NCBI RefSeq assembly: GCF_016117655.1
Contig: NZ_CP064936.1
Span: 1,674,001-1,738,000, forward strand
DNA from: Treponema peruense
GTDB taxonomy: Bacteria; Spirochaetota; Spirochaetia; Treponematales; Treponemataceae
Direction: 5' to 3'
DNA length: 64,000 nucleotides
The notes below the pieces were generated by a model that was not told where the DNA came from, ran no database searches, and worked only from the letters and a program-made list of their open reading frames with translations. How positions within the stretch are numbered: the stretch's first letter is position 1; each line of letters opens with the position of its first letter. Shown here one piece after another: positions 1-7,934 of this stretch. The translations under genes were made by a program, and so were the position numbers.

Positions 1-1
1 C

Positions 2-904
2 GACAGTGCCAGTGCCGACTTTGAAATTCTTTCACTCATGAAGGCAGCACTTTCTTCAATCGGTGTCGACGACATAACAATCCACGTAAACCACCGCGGA
101 ATTTTCAACAGATTCCTTACAAAAACAGGCTGTTCTGACAAATCAGAAGACATTCTGCGCATTGTAGACAAAATAGCAAAAGTCGGCGAACAGGAAGTAA
201 AAGACGAACTTACAGAAGTAACAGGCAGCACTTCCTCTGCGGAACAGATTCTTGACTACATAAAACCGTGTGACACTTTCGCACAGACTCTGGATAAAAT
301 CGAAAAGCTTGCCGGCGGACCTGCAGAAGACTCAAAAAGAATGAGGGACATCTACGCCATGATGGTTGCTGCAGAAATAGACAAAGCCTATGTTCTTGAC
401 CCGTCCATAACACGCGGTCTTGACTACTACACAGGCGTTGTTTACGAAACCTTCCTCAACAAACTGCCGTCAATCGGTTCGGTATGCTCCGGCGGCCGTT
501 ACGACAACCTTGCAGGCCTTTACATGAAAGACAAGGTTCCGGGTGTAGGTTCAAGCATAGGACTCGACAGACTCATTGCAGGACTTTCACAGCTGGGACT
601 TGCCACACAAAAAGGAAGCTACCTCGATGCAGAAATCTACAACACAAGCGCAGACCTGAGCATTTACTACCAGAAAGTTGCCGGTCTTCTTAGAAAAGCA
701 GGTGTTGCAGTAGAAGTATTCCCGGACAGTGTAAAAATGTCAAAGCAATATGCTGTAACCGACAAAAAAAATATTCCGTGGGGAATTCTTATTTCTGCAG
801 AAGAAGCCCAAAACGGAACGCTTACGCTTAAAAATCTTTCTACAAGAGAGCAGTTCCAGGGCATAACAGCAGAGGAAGCAGCTCAAAAGATTTTGGGAAA
901 ATAA
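2..904 (+). CDS. hisS: Histidyl-tRNA synthetase, 3' part (5' end outside window)
   Basis: Class II aminoacyl-tRNA synthetase that charges tRNA-His in the cytoplasm. The frame is open from base 2, so the N-terminal third lies to the left of the window; about 300 residues are visible against a usual length of about 430. Visible family signatures are the histidine-A motif RGLDYYTG near base 413, the glycine-rich CSGGRYDN near base 485, and motif 3 GSSIGLDRL near base 548 with its conserved arginine. The final 100 residues form the expected anticodon-binding domain. A small membrane protein gene follows 4 bases after the stop and may be co-transcribed. Identity is secure. Confidence 0.96.
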   Translation, partial: DSASADFEILSLMKAALSSIGVDDITIHVNHRGIFNRFLTKTGCSDKSEDILRIVDKIAKVGEQEVKDELTEVTGSTSSAEQILDYIKPCDTFAQTLDKIEKLAGGPAEDSKRMRDIYAMMVAAEIDKAYVLDPSITRGLDYYTGVVYETFLNKLPSIGSVCSGGRYDNLAGLYMKDKVPGVGSSIGLDRLIAGLSQLGLATQKGSYLDAEIYNTSADLSIYYQKVAGLLRKAGVAVEVFPDSVKMSKQYAVTDKKNIPWGILISAEEAQNGTLTLKNLSTREQFQGITAEEAAQKILGK

Positions 905-908
905 GACA

Positions 909-1202
909 ATGACTGCGATAATCATCATAATTGCAATAATCGCCGTAATAGTAATTGCATTATTGATCCGTACATCAATAAACGGCGATGCTTACACCGA
1001 ATACGGCTTTTTCGGCGCCCGTTATCATGATTTGGGTGAAGGCAGTTATTCTGATTATCCACGCCAAAAAAAGGAATCTTCAGGTCCAATGAAGTGGGAT
1101 GACATTCCCACAGCAGAACAGGACTACGAAGATTCCGTTATTGACCAGTTTCCCGAGGCAGACTTTGACGATCCCGACACTTTTGACGATGACCTCGGAT
1201 AA
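909..1202 (+). CDS. Small membrane-anchored acidic protein, unknown function
   Basis: A 97-residue protein that I do not recognise. Residues 2-21 are almost entirely isoleucine, valine and alanine and form one membrane segment. The remainder is hydrophilic, with a Tyr/Gly-rich stretch, and turns strongly acidic at the end (clusters of Asp and Glu over the last 40 residues). The topology suggests a single-pass protein with an acidic soluble tail. It starts 4 bases behind hisS, with a weak GGGAA upstream inside the hisS end, and it is followed at once by a hairpin terminator. It is plausible as a lineage-specific gene, and no function can be assigned. Confidence 0.6.
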   Translation: MTAIIIIIAIIAVIVIALLIRTSINGDAYTEYGFFGARYHDLGEGSYSDYPRQKKESSGPMKWDDIPTAEQDYEDSVIDQFPEADFDDPDTFDDDLG

Positions 1203-1207
1203 TTGTA

Positions 1208-1242
1208 TTTTAAGAACGGCGGAATTCCCACCATTCTTAAAA
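1208..1242. terminator. Bidirectional terminator between convergent genes
   Basis: The arms TTTTAAGAA (1208-1216) and TTCTTAAAA (1234-1242) are perfect complements and surround a GC-rich core GGCGG/CCACC. The site lies between the convergent small-protein and cation-exporter genes, and A/T runs on both sides fit use in both directions. Confidence 0.6.
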
Positions 1243-1243
1243 A

Positions 1244-2428
1244 CTACTTTTCTTCATCGTCACTGCAGTAAGGGTCGTCCACGCATATAACGCATCTTAC
1301 ATCGCTGCAAAGCCTCTCTATTCTGGAAGCAAGTTCTTTCTTAAGGGAAGCACGGTCTTCACAGCAGTCAAAAGGTCTTACAACATCAAAAATAAGATTC
1401 GTATGGCTAGGACCGGGAACCATTCTCACGTCATGTACAGAAAGCCTTGTGTCAATCTGTTTTGCGCATTCAGAAGCAATTTTATGCAGTTCCTTAAGGC
1501 GTTCATTTTTTGAGTCAACAGGATCCATATGAATCACTGCGGAACACCCCAGCTTTTGGGAAAGTGAAATCTCTGCATTGTCAACAACGTCGTGAAGTTC
1601 AAAAATATTCTGGTCACCGGGAACTTCTGCATGCAAAGAAACCATCATGCGTCCCGGACCGTAATCATGTATGACAAGATCGTGGATGCCGATTATAGGC
1701 TTGTGTGACATAACTTCGGCTTCAATAGCTTTAACAAGTTCTTCTGAAGGCGGTGTACCCAAAAGAGGACGCAGAGTTTCCTTGGCAGACTCAAATCCTG
1801 TTCTTAAAATAAAGACAGCAACAATTATACCGCCAATGCCATCTACAGGCAGACTGCAGAATTTTGAACAGATTACCGAAACAATTACTACGAAAGTAGA
1901 AATCATATCAGAAAGACTGTCCATAGCCGTAGCTTCAAGTGCCACAGAAGAAATTTTCTTTCCTACGGAATGATTGTAAAACCAGATATAAAATTTTACA
2001 AGAATCGATGCGCACAGAATAAGAACAGGAACAAGCCCTCCCGAAACAGGCTCCGGGTTGATTATCGCTTCAACAGAAGTTTTAATAAGTTCAACACCCA
2101 TCATAAGAATCAAAAATGAAACAATAAGCCCCGAAACATATTCCATGCGGCCGTGGCCAAAAGGATGCTCAGAGTCAGGCTTTTTTGACGCAATCCTAAA
2201 TCCAAGTATAGAAACAAGAGAAGAAGCAGCATCGGAGAGGTTGTTGAAGGCATCTGCAGTCATGGCAACAGAACCGGCCAGAGTTCCGGCAATAAATTTT
2301 GCGGCAAAAAGAACAATATTCAGAAAAATACCAAACGCACCGCACAAAACCCCGTATGCTGTTCTAACAGACGGTTTTGAATAATCACGGCTGTCTTTTA
2401 TAAAAATGCGCGAAAGCAATGAAATCAT
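1244..2428 (-). CDS. Cation diffusion facilitator (CDF) metal exporter
   Basis: Proton-coupled divalent metal exporter of the inner membrane. Six hydrophobic segments occupy residues 25-215 and a cytoplasmic C-terminal domain follows. The metal-site motif of TM2 reads NxxxD (N62, D66) and that of TM5 reads DxxxD (D170, D174). Zinc members usually carry a His in TM5, and the combination here resembles the manganese-type CDF group, so Mn export is an inference. HPFGHGR at residues 88-94 is the usual cytoplasmic loop signature. At 394 residues it is about 90 longer than the simplest CDF proteins, and the extra length is C-terminal. The start has an AGGAG SD site. A structured leader precedes it. 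Confidence 0.9.
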   Translation of the reverse strand: MISLLSRIFIKDSRDYSKPSVRTAYGVLCGAFGIFLNIVLFAAKFIAGTLAGSVAMTADAFNNLSDAASSLVSILGFRIASKKPDSEHPFGHGRMEYVSGLIVSFLILMMGVELIKTSVEAIINPEPVSGGLVPVLILCASILVKFYIWFYNHSVGKKISSVALEATAMDSLSDMISTFVVIVSVICSKFCSLPVDGIGGIIVAVFILRTGFESAKETLRPLLGTPPSEELVKAIEAEVMSHKPIIGIHDLVIHDYGPGRMMVSLHAEVPGDQNIFELHDVVDNAEISLSQKLGCSAVIHMDPVDSKNERLKELHKIASECAKQIDTRLSVHDVRMVPGPSHTNLIFDVVRPFDCCEDRASLKKELASRIERLCSDVRCVICVDDPYCSDDEEK

Positions 2429-2433
2429 AATCC

Positions 2434-2500
2434 ACTCCTGTAAGGCCAGGCTCTAAAAAATTTCTGCTTAAAGAGCCGGCTTCAGTCGTTAAAGACTGAA
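2434..2500 (-). promoter_or_regulatory. Two-hairpin 5' leader of the CDF gene
   Basis: The predicted transcript leader of about 70 bases folds into two hairpins. The arms of the first are TTCAGTC and GACTGAA (2481-2487 and 2494-2500). The second is a 9-bp stem with one bulge (2445-2454 with 2472-2480, core GGCTCT/AGAGCC) that ends a few bases before the SD site. The arrangement could be a regulatory RNA controlling ribosome access. It does not match the yybP-ykoY manganese riboswitch as I know it. Confidence 0.35.
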
Positions 2501-2505
2501 TGCCC

Positions 2506-2534
2506 ATTATAGAACTTTGCGCACAAATTGTAAA
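2506..2534 (-). promoter_or_regulatory. Promoter of the CDF gene
   Basis: On the reverse strand TTTACA (2529-2534) and TATAAT (2506-2511) are 17 bases apart. The start point would lie near 2499, giving a leader of about 70 bases. Confidence 0.6.
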
Positions 2535-2536
2535 TT

Positions 2537-2579
2537 AAAAAATGGCTGTCAGGACACATACAGCAGTCCTGACAGCCAT
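2537..2579 (-). terminator. Terminator of the lipoprotein gene
   Basis: A perfect 13-bp stem (TGGCTGTCAGGAC 2543-2555 with its complement 2566-2578) is followed on the reverse strand by a T6 run. It closes the lipoprotein transcription unit. Confidence 0.85.
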
Positions 2580-2599
2580 AAAAATTAATTTCAGAAAAA

Positions 2600-3640
2600 T
2601 TACTCGGTTACTTCAGGAGTCTCCGGGGGGAACAAAACTGCTTTCGATTTTTCAATAAAGTCATAAACTTTGTCAAATCCGTCTAGTTCAACCCAGTTGA
2701 ATGCAAACTGGTCATCGAGTGTATAAACGTCCACCTTGATCTTTGCCGCAGAAACAAGTGCACCAAGCTGTTCTTTGGTAAGAGAGCCCATTTCACCGGC
2801 CGCAGCTTTGTCTGCTACAACCTGCATTTTACCCTTGTCTGCAGAAACAGCATATGAAACATTGGCAACAATTTTACCGGCAACCTTGCTTCTTTCAAGA
2901 ACAAATACCATACCTGAACCGGCCCTTGCAGCCATACTCATATTTCCAGAGGTAATGTTAAGAGAAGTAGAAGTTGTTTCCCCTTCAGGAACCATATCAG
3001 TAGTAGCCTGCATATCACCGTTCAGACTGCCCGAAGCATTAAAAACTGCAGACTTGAATTCAGTTTCAGTCTCAGGATCAAGTTTTGTGTAGTCAACAGA
3101 AAGTTTTCCCGAAGCACAGGCATTTGCAGACGCCTTTATTCCTAACGGTTCTGTCTCTGTTGTCGGAATAATTAATTCAGAATTCAAATAAAGTTTAAGT
3201 TCCGGAATTACAGCAGAAACACCGTCAGGAAGTTCTTCTATATTTCCCGGTGCCTTGTTAATGTTCAGCTCAGCTTTTCCATTTTTCTGAAGATCTGATG
3301 AAAACTTGTCAAACTGTTTATTCATCTCCTCAAACATTGTAGTCATTTCTTCAACAGTAGTACGTGAAGTATCTTCAACAACCGCTCCACTGAAATCAGG
3401 AATCAGTGTCTTTCCCGAAGTCGTAAATGCAATTTTGAGTTCTTCAATAACCGCTTCCCTGTTTTCTTCAGACGGGGCAGTATACTCTGACTTGTTGACA
3501 GACTCGGGAACAGTTACATCAGAAGCCGTTGTCTGTGTCTATGTAGTCTCCTTGGTATCCTGTGACGGACAACCCAAAACCAGAACGCTCGAAAGAACTA
3601 TTCCGGCAATTGCAAATAAGCTGGTTCGAATTTTTTTCAT
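2600..3640 (-). pseudogene. Lipoprotein gene interrupted by an in-frame amber codon
   Basis: Reading from ATG at 3640, with AGGAAGGGA just upstream, the frame begins with a classic lipoprotein signal ending LVLGC. It then meets TAG at 3541-3539 (codon 34) and continues in the same frame without another stop to 2600. Intact, it would be a 346-residue surface or periplasmic lipoprotein. The first ATG after the stop is at 3346, which would give a 248-residue product without signal peptide. The mature part is rich in Ser, Thr and Glu with alternating hydrophobic residues and repeated KxxxxVxY-like strands. I recognise no domain. Either the allele is broken, or the stop is read through, or the base is a sequencing error. 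Confidence 0.7.
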
Positions 3641-3694
3641 AAAATCCCTTCCTAAACAATAAAATAATACCGGTCCAAACTGAACCGCTTCTAT

Positions 3695-3724
3695 ATTCTA
3701 CCCCCCCCCTTGAGTTTCTGTCAA
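3695..3724 (-). promoter_or_regulatory. Promoter with a nine-G homopolymer in its spacer
   Basis: On the reverse strand a perfect -35 box TTGACA (3719-3724) is separated from TAGAAT (3695-3700) by 18 bases. Nine of these are an uninterrupted G run (C at 3701-3709 on the given strand). A one-base change in the run would alter the spacer to 17 or 19, the usual basis of homopolymer-driven phase variation. It drives the interrupted lipoprotein gene. Confidence 0.65.
3701..3709. repeat. C9/G9 homopolymer tract
   Basis: Nine consecutive C on the forward strand, lying between the -35 and -10 boxes of the reverse-strand lipoprotein promoter. It is a candidate slipped-strand site. Confidence 0.9.
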
Positions 3725-3821
3725 TCAAAATATTATAAATTTGTTATAAATTAAAAAGACTCTGAATATTAAATTGCTCCTGAAAATAACACCCGGATGC
3801 AAAACAGCAAATTCTTTTCTA

Positions 3822-3850
3822 TTGTATAAAGGTAATCAAAGCGGTATAAT
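3822..3850 (+). promoter_or_regulatory. Promoter of the AspT/YidE-type permease gene
   Basis: TTGTAT (3822-3827), 17 bases, then a consensus TATAAT (3845-3850). The expected start is near 3857, leaving a leader of about 27 bases with AGGGGA before the ATG. Confidence 0.65.
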
Positions 3851-3883
3851 TATTGAAATCATCTTTATTTTTAGGGGAAAAAA

Positions 3884-5086
3884 ATGCTTAGCTACTTGGC
3901 AGGAGTCTGCTCCTCGTCGCTTTCAATCATTTTCATCATTTTCATCATCGGCGCGCTGGGATTCATGCTCGGCGGAGTAAACGTAAAAGGAATCTCACTA
4001 GGAACAGCCGGTGTCCTCATCGTAGCCCTCGCATACGGTGTACTCATCCACTACTTTCCTACATTTTCAATTGTCGACACGCAGATTACTTTATGGGGAG
4101 ACTCAATAAAGTCAAAATTCGCTCTTGTTTCCAATATCGGAACAGCGCTTTTCGTAACGGCTGTAGGACTTATCGCAGGACCAAAATTCTTCCGCACATT
4201 CAACAGAAAATCTCTTGCATATCTTCTTCTCGGAGTAATAATCATAGTTTTGGGAGCAGTAACTGCAATTATCTGCATATTATGTGACGAAAACCTTTCT
4301 TCAGAAATGGCTGTAGGTCTTCTTACCGGCGGCCTCACAAGTACACCGGGATTCAGTGCCGCAAAGGAAGTTCCGGGAGTAGACCAAGACGCAATAAGTG
4401 CAGGCTACGGAATTGCATATCTTTACGGAGTTCTTGGAGTAGTTCTTTTCGTTCAGCTTGTACCAAAACTTCTTAAAGTAGACATGGCCAAAGAACGCGA
4501 AAATTTCGTTGCCGCAAACTCTGTAACAATTCCTGAACCAAAGGGAACACTTGTTCAGCTTGATGACTTCGGATTCTTCCCCTTCTTCCTGGCAGTAGCT
4601 CTTGGCTGTATAATCGGTGCAATAAAAATTCCGGGAGTAAACTTCTCACTGGGTAACTCAGGCGGAACACTGGTTGCAGGACTTATTATAGGACACTTCG
4701 GAAGGATAGGAAAAGTTGACTGCAGAATAAGCAAGCAGACCCTAAACTTCATGAGGGAACTGGGACTTGTACTCTTCCTTATCGGAGCAGGCGTTCCCGG
4801 TGGAGTAAACTTTGTTTCAAACGTTAAGGTTTCATACTTTATCTACGGAGCCATCATGACAACCGTACCTATGATTGTGGGATACCTTATTGCACGTTTT
4901 GTATTCAAGCTCAATCTCTTCAACAACCTCGGTTCAATCACAGGCGGAATGACAAGTACACCGGCACTCGGAACCCTCATTGCCACAACTGGAACAGATG
5001 AAGTATCTTCTGCCTATGCAGCAACATACCCGCTGGCACTCGTTTCCGTTGTTCTTGCAGCAAAAATCATAGTAATGCTTTTCTAA
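3884..5086 (+). CDS. AspT/YidE/YbjL-family membrane transporter
   Basis: Integral membrane protein of 400 residues with about ten hydrophobic segments. It has the internal duplication typical of the aspartate:alanine exchanger (AAEx) family: the half-repeat signatures read TGGLTSTPGFSAA near residue 147 and TGGMTSTPALGTL near residue 362. Family members exchange small dicarboxylates or amino acids, and the substrate here cannot be told. Most members are about 560 residues, with two regulatory RCK-C (TrkA-C) domains between the halves. Here the link is only a short hydrophilic stretch around residues 200-225, so the regulatory insert is missing. The gene has its own promoter and terminator and is monocistronic. 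Confidence 0.8.
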   Translation: MLSYLAGVCSSSLSIIFIIFIIGALGFMLGGVNVKGISLGTAGVLIVALAYGVLIHYFPTFSIVDTQITLWGDSIKSKFALVSNIGTALFVTAVGLIAGPKFFRTFNRKSLAYLLLGVIIIVLGAVTAIICILCDENLSSEMAVGLLTGGLTSTPGFSAAKEVPGVDQDAISAGYGIAYLYGVLGVVLFVQLVPKLLKVDMAKERENFVAANSVTIPEPKGTLVQLDDFGFFPFFLAVALGCIIGAIKIPGVNFSLGNSGGTLVAGLIIGHFGRIGKVDCRISKQTLNFMRELGLVLFLIGAGVPGGVNFVSNVKVSYFIYGAIMTTVPMIVGYLIARFVFKLNLFNNLGSITGGMTSTPALGTLIATTGTDEVSSAYAATYPLALVSVVLAAKIIVMLF

Positions 5087-5105
5087 GACATTTTGTGTAT
5101 CAACT

Positions 5106-5143
5106 AAAAAGACCGTTTTCCAAAAGGAGAACGGTCTTTTTTT
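5106..5143 (+). terminator. Terminator of the permease gene
   Basis: AAAGACCGTT (5108-5117) pairs with AACGGTCTTT (5130-5139), followed by a T run. Confidence 0.85.
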
Positions 5144-5174
5144 ATAATATAAAATACAGACTATTGTGAAGGCA

Positions 5175-5203
5175 TAAAAAAAGGGCTCCTGAAAGGAACC
5201 CTG
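5175..5203 (-). terminator. Terminator of tRNA-Glu
   Basis: A 9-bp stem with one mismatch (5182-5190 with 5194-5202) directly follows the tRNA on the reverse strand and runs into a T stretch. Confidence 0.7.
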
Positions 5204-5204
5204 A

Positions 5205-5276
5205 CATCTCCTACGGGAATTGAACCCATGTTGTCGGGATGAAAACCCGATGTCCTAACCACTAGACGAAGGAGAC
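5205..5276 (-). tRNA. tRNA-Glu (anticodon UUC)
   Basis: The reverse complement folds as a cloverleaf. The acceptor stem is GTCTCCT/AGGAGAT with a terminal G-U pair. The D arm follows the CGTCTAG pattern common in tRNA-Glu. The anticodon stem is TCGGG/CCCGA with loop TTTTCAT, giving TTC, and the T arm contains GGTTCAATTCC. The discriminator is G and the 3' CCA is not encoded. It has its own promoter and terminator. Confidence 0.95.
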
Positions 5277-5302
5277 ATACACACTTAATGTGGTATGTTT
5301 AG

Positions 5303-5332
5303 ACTATATCATAAACACATATTGTATGTCAA
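5303..5332 (-). promoter_or_regulatory. Promoter of tRNA-Glu
   Basis: On the reverse strand TTGACA (5327-5332), 18 bases, TATAGT (5303-5308). It sits about 27 bases before the tRNA 5' end. Confidence 0.65.
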
Positions 5333-5378
5333 TATCAAAATGTAAAATTTAGTAAAAAAAATTAAAAAAAAACAAACC

Positions 5379-6626
5379 TCATTTCATGTCAAACTTATCC
5401 AAAATCTTAGCCTTAAAGGCCTTCAAATCATCATTATCAAGGCCAAGATTTTCCGCCTGCTTCAAATCCTCCAGTGAATCATCATATTTGCCCAGTGCAA
5501 AGTATGAAAGAGAGCGCCTGAAGTAAACATGACTCTGGAATGAATTGAGTGCAAGAGACTTGCCGAAACACTCCACTGCCCGCTCATGTTCTCCCTGAAG
5601 GGCATAAACAATCCCCTCGTAATAAACAGACCGTTCACTGTGCGGGTTAATTTCAAAACTCTTTTTAAAGTCAGCAAGCGAACATTCATAATCGTTCCGG
5701 GCAAAATATGCCATACCCCTGTGCTTGAGAATTACAGAACACACAACATCAGAGGGGGTCGGTTTTGACTCAAGAATACGCGAATAAATGGCTATAGCCT
5801 TGTCAAAATTGCCCTGGTTGTGCTCATGCAGAGCTTCCAGAACCAGATCGTCAATACTGCCCTTTTCAAAAGGACTTGAAAGTTCCCTGACATTCTCTTT
5901 ACGGTGGTTTATATTCATTTCCCTGTCAGAAATGTCATCTACCATGTCATAAAAGTTTTCCCGGCGCGTACCAAGCTCTTCCTGAAGTCTGTTCTGATAG
6001 TCCCTTATTTCCTGAAAAATCATGTCTGCAAGCGTCAGACTGGCGTTTATGGAAGCAAGTTTTCTGCGAAGAGGTTTGTCAAACGGATTGAATTCAGACT
6101 TGTAAATAAGCTCATGTTCCACTTCGGCCCAAGCGTCCTGAAGAATAGTTCTAACCTGAATTTCGCAAACCAGATTACCGGGAATCTCAAGTCCCTGCAA
6201 ATCTTCTGGAATACATTCCTTTGGAATCGAAACAAGAATATGAATTGACTCATAGCCGAACTCCCTGAACGACTGCTCGGCACCCTTCTTTTCTATTTCC
6301 CTGACTTCAAATGCATCCTGTATCTGCTGCTGTACAACACCAAGATCTTCCAGAAAAGCGCAGATTACCCTTATTCCGATCATGTCTGTCAAAGTAACAA
6401 GGTGATTTCCTTCACATGCCTCGGCCGATTTCTGGCGCAGAATCTTTTTATAATAGCTTGAAAAAGACTTGACCCGTGTCTTGTAAGTAGGATTTGACGC
6501 AAGATAAATGGTTTCACGAAGTTTATGTTCTATATTTTCCAGAATTTTTGTAAAAAGAAAAGAATAGGAATCATAACAGGCCTTAATTTTATTTTTGTCA
6601 GGCATCATAAGCAAATTTTTATTCAT
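5379..6626 (-). CDS. RelA/SpoT-type (p)ppGpp synthetase fused to TPR repeats
   Basis: Small alarmone synthetase that would make ppGpp/pppGpp from GTP or GDP and ATP. It lacks the HD hydrolase domain of full-length Rel. Key synthetase motifs are present in order: TRVKS, TDMIGIRVI, GYESIHILV and CEIQVRTILQDAWAEVEHE, covering about residues 30-200. Residues 260-410 contain three to four tetratricopeptide repeats ending in a mostly helical tail. Typical small synthetases are 200-260 residues, so this is a fusion with a protein-interaction module. A TTG at 6638 would add four residues, but a possible -10 TACAAT (6641-6646) ends two bases before it, so ATG 6626 is preferred. No clear SD is visible. 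Confidence 0.85.
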   Translation of the reverse strand: MNKNLLMMPDKNKIKACYDSYSFLFTKILENIEHKLRETIYLASNPTYKTRVKSFSSYYKKILRQKSAEACEGNHLVTLTDMIGIRVICAFLEDLGVVQQQIQDAFEVREIEKKGAEQSFREFGYESIHILVSIPKECIPEDLQGLEIPGNLVCEIQVRTILQDAWAEVEHELIYKSEFNPFDKPLRRKLASINASLTLADMIFQEIRDYQNRLQEELGTRRENFYDMVDDISDREMNINHRKENVRELSSPFEKGSIDDLVLEALHEHNQGNFDKAIAIYSRILESKPTPSDVVCSVILKHRGMAYFARNDYECSLADFKKSFEINPHSERSVYYEGIVYALQGEHERAVECFGKSLALNSFQSHVYFRRSLSYFALGKYDDSLEDLKQAENLGLDNDDLKAFKAKILDKFDMK

Positions 6627-6670
6627 ATCGTAAACCAATAATTGTAAATGTTAAGAAAACTTCAGGGCAT

Positions 6671-6702
6671 AAAAAAAGACCGTCCTGAACAGGGCGGTCC
6701 TT
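6671..6702 (-). terminator. Terminator of flaA
   Basis: GACCGTCCT (6678-6686) pairs with AGGGCGGTC (6691-6699) with one mismatch. On the reverse strand the stem runs into T7. Confidence 0.8.
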
Positions 6703-6718
6703 CTTAGTCATTCAAGAC

Positions 6719-7789
6719 TTATTTTGCAGCGTCAGTAGCCTGAGCGTTTGAATCAGATCCTGCTTCCAAAGAAGAACTAAATGTTTCTTCGGTAGCCATC
6801 TTTTCCTGCTCGATAAAGCGGTTAACCTGCTTGTTTCCAAAGCGTGACATCTCGTTGTTCTGGCGAGCCTGCTCTTTCTTTCCGATAATGCCCCAAAGGT
6901 CTTCATCATCAATGTCGCGGTCTGCAGAAAGAACTGCGAGGTCGTAAATAATCTTTACATCCTTGAAGTAACCGATGAAGTTGTCACCAATGTGAGAAGC
7001 ATCGCGTGTTACCTGGAAGCCGCAGAACTTTACGAATGGAAGTCCGCGCGGGTAAATCGGATAAACACGAATCTCGCGTGTGCGAACTTCTGAAATATAG
7101 TCAGGGTTGTTCCACTGAAGTGTTTTCCAACCATCAAAGTAAAGATTTCCCATAAGGTAGCGGCGCTCTACACCGTCATTGTCCTTAAGAAGTACATAAA
7201 GCTGGTGCGGATAGTTCATACCCATTGTTGTAACAGCGATTGACTTGAGTGTTCCAACATTCTTTACGAGACCGTATCCTTCTTCGAAAAGATATTTTCC
7301 CTTCTGCTCGTCTGTAGGCTGCAAGCGGTTTCCGTTCTCGTCAGCATCAGAAAGAGGCTCGTAAGCCTGAATTTCAAACGGGGGAACGATTCTGGCATTT
7401 GCGTTGTTGTTCCATGTCGGGAATATAACACGTACACCCATTACGTTGCTTCCTGCAAAAGGAACATCAGCAGTGTCTTTTACAGGAGCTGCTACTACCT
7501 GTGAATAAGCAACAGCCTCAACATTTCTTGCAGAAGAGTTAAGCTCTACTTCCCAGCGAGGAAGAGCAAGCGAAGTCTTCATAAGTGATTTCTGATCGCT
7601 GGTGAATGTTGCACCGGCGGCTACAGAATAATCCATTACAGTTCTGCTGTTTTCTGTAGGATTACCGTTTTCGTCAGCAACAGTGTCTGCATCGAGCAAA
7701 GTAAAGTCGATGAGCGTTGATTCCTTAGCGAAAGCGAATGTACCTGCCAGAAGCATGACAGCGGCAGTTAAAAATAAAGTCCTCTTCAT
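6719..7789 (-). CDS. flaA: Flagellar filament outer layer (sheath) protein FlaA
   Basis: Periplasmic flagellar sheath protein of spirochaetes that coats the FlaB core of the endoflagella. The 356-residue length and the sequence of the mature part (the ALPRWEVELNSSARN and GVRVIFPTWNNNANARI region, then a conserved jelly-roll-like domain) fit the Treponema FlaA family. A Sec signal peptide with cleavage after AFA at about residue 21 is clear. The C-terminus ends in a Gln/Glu/Ser-rich tail. The start has AGGAG 5 bases upstream. It has its own strong promoter and terminator. The neighbouring GerMN and amidase genes are also envelope genes on the same strand. Confidence 0.93.
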   Translation of the reverse strand: MKRTLFLTAAVMLLAGTFAFAKESTLIDFTLLDADTVADENGNPTENSRTVMDYSVAAGATFTSDQKSLMKTSLALPRWEVELNSSARNVEAVAYSQVVAAPVKDTADVPFAGSNVMGVRVIFPTWNNNANARIVPPFEIQAYEPLSDADENGNRLQPTDEQKGKYLFEEGYGLVKNVGTLKSIAVTTMGMNYPHQLYVLLKDNDGVERRYLMGNLYFDGWKTLQWNNPDYISEVRTREIRVYPIYPRGLPFVKFCGFQVTRDASHIGDNFIGYFKDVKIIYDLAVLSADRDIDDEDLWGIIGKKEQARQNNEMSRFGNKQVNRFIEQEKMATEETFSSSLEAGSDSNAQATDAAK

Positions 7790-7834
7790 TCGAAGCTCCT
7801 TTTAATACACATTTGATGTAGCCTTGTAGTATAT

Positions 7835-7863
7835 AGTATCTAACAAGATAGTCTTTTTGTCAA
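7835..7863 (-). promoter_or_regulatory. Promoter of flaA
   Basis: Reverse strand: TTGACA (7858-7863), 17 bases, GATACT (7835-7840). This is a sigma-70-like site, not a flagellar sigma-28 site. Confidence 0.65.
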
Positions 7864-7934
7864 CTTGTTTTGATTATTCAGGCTGAAAATTTAACTTAAA
7901 ATCAAAAGATATAATAAATTAAAAAATACAGTCA

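Noticed and set aside
3306-3662. Forward 118-codon frame across the amber codon
   Set aside because: It is the complement of the lipoprotein gene; the reverse frame has a signal peptide, SD, promoter and terminator.
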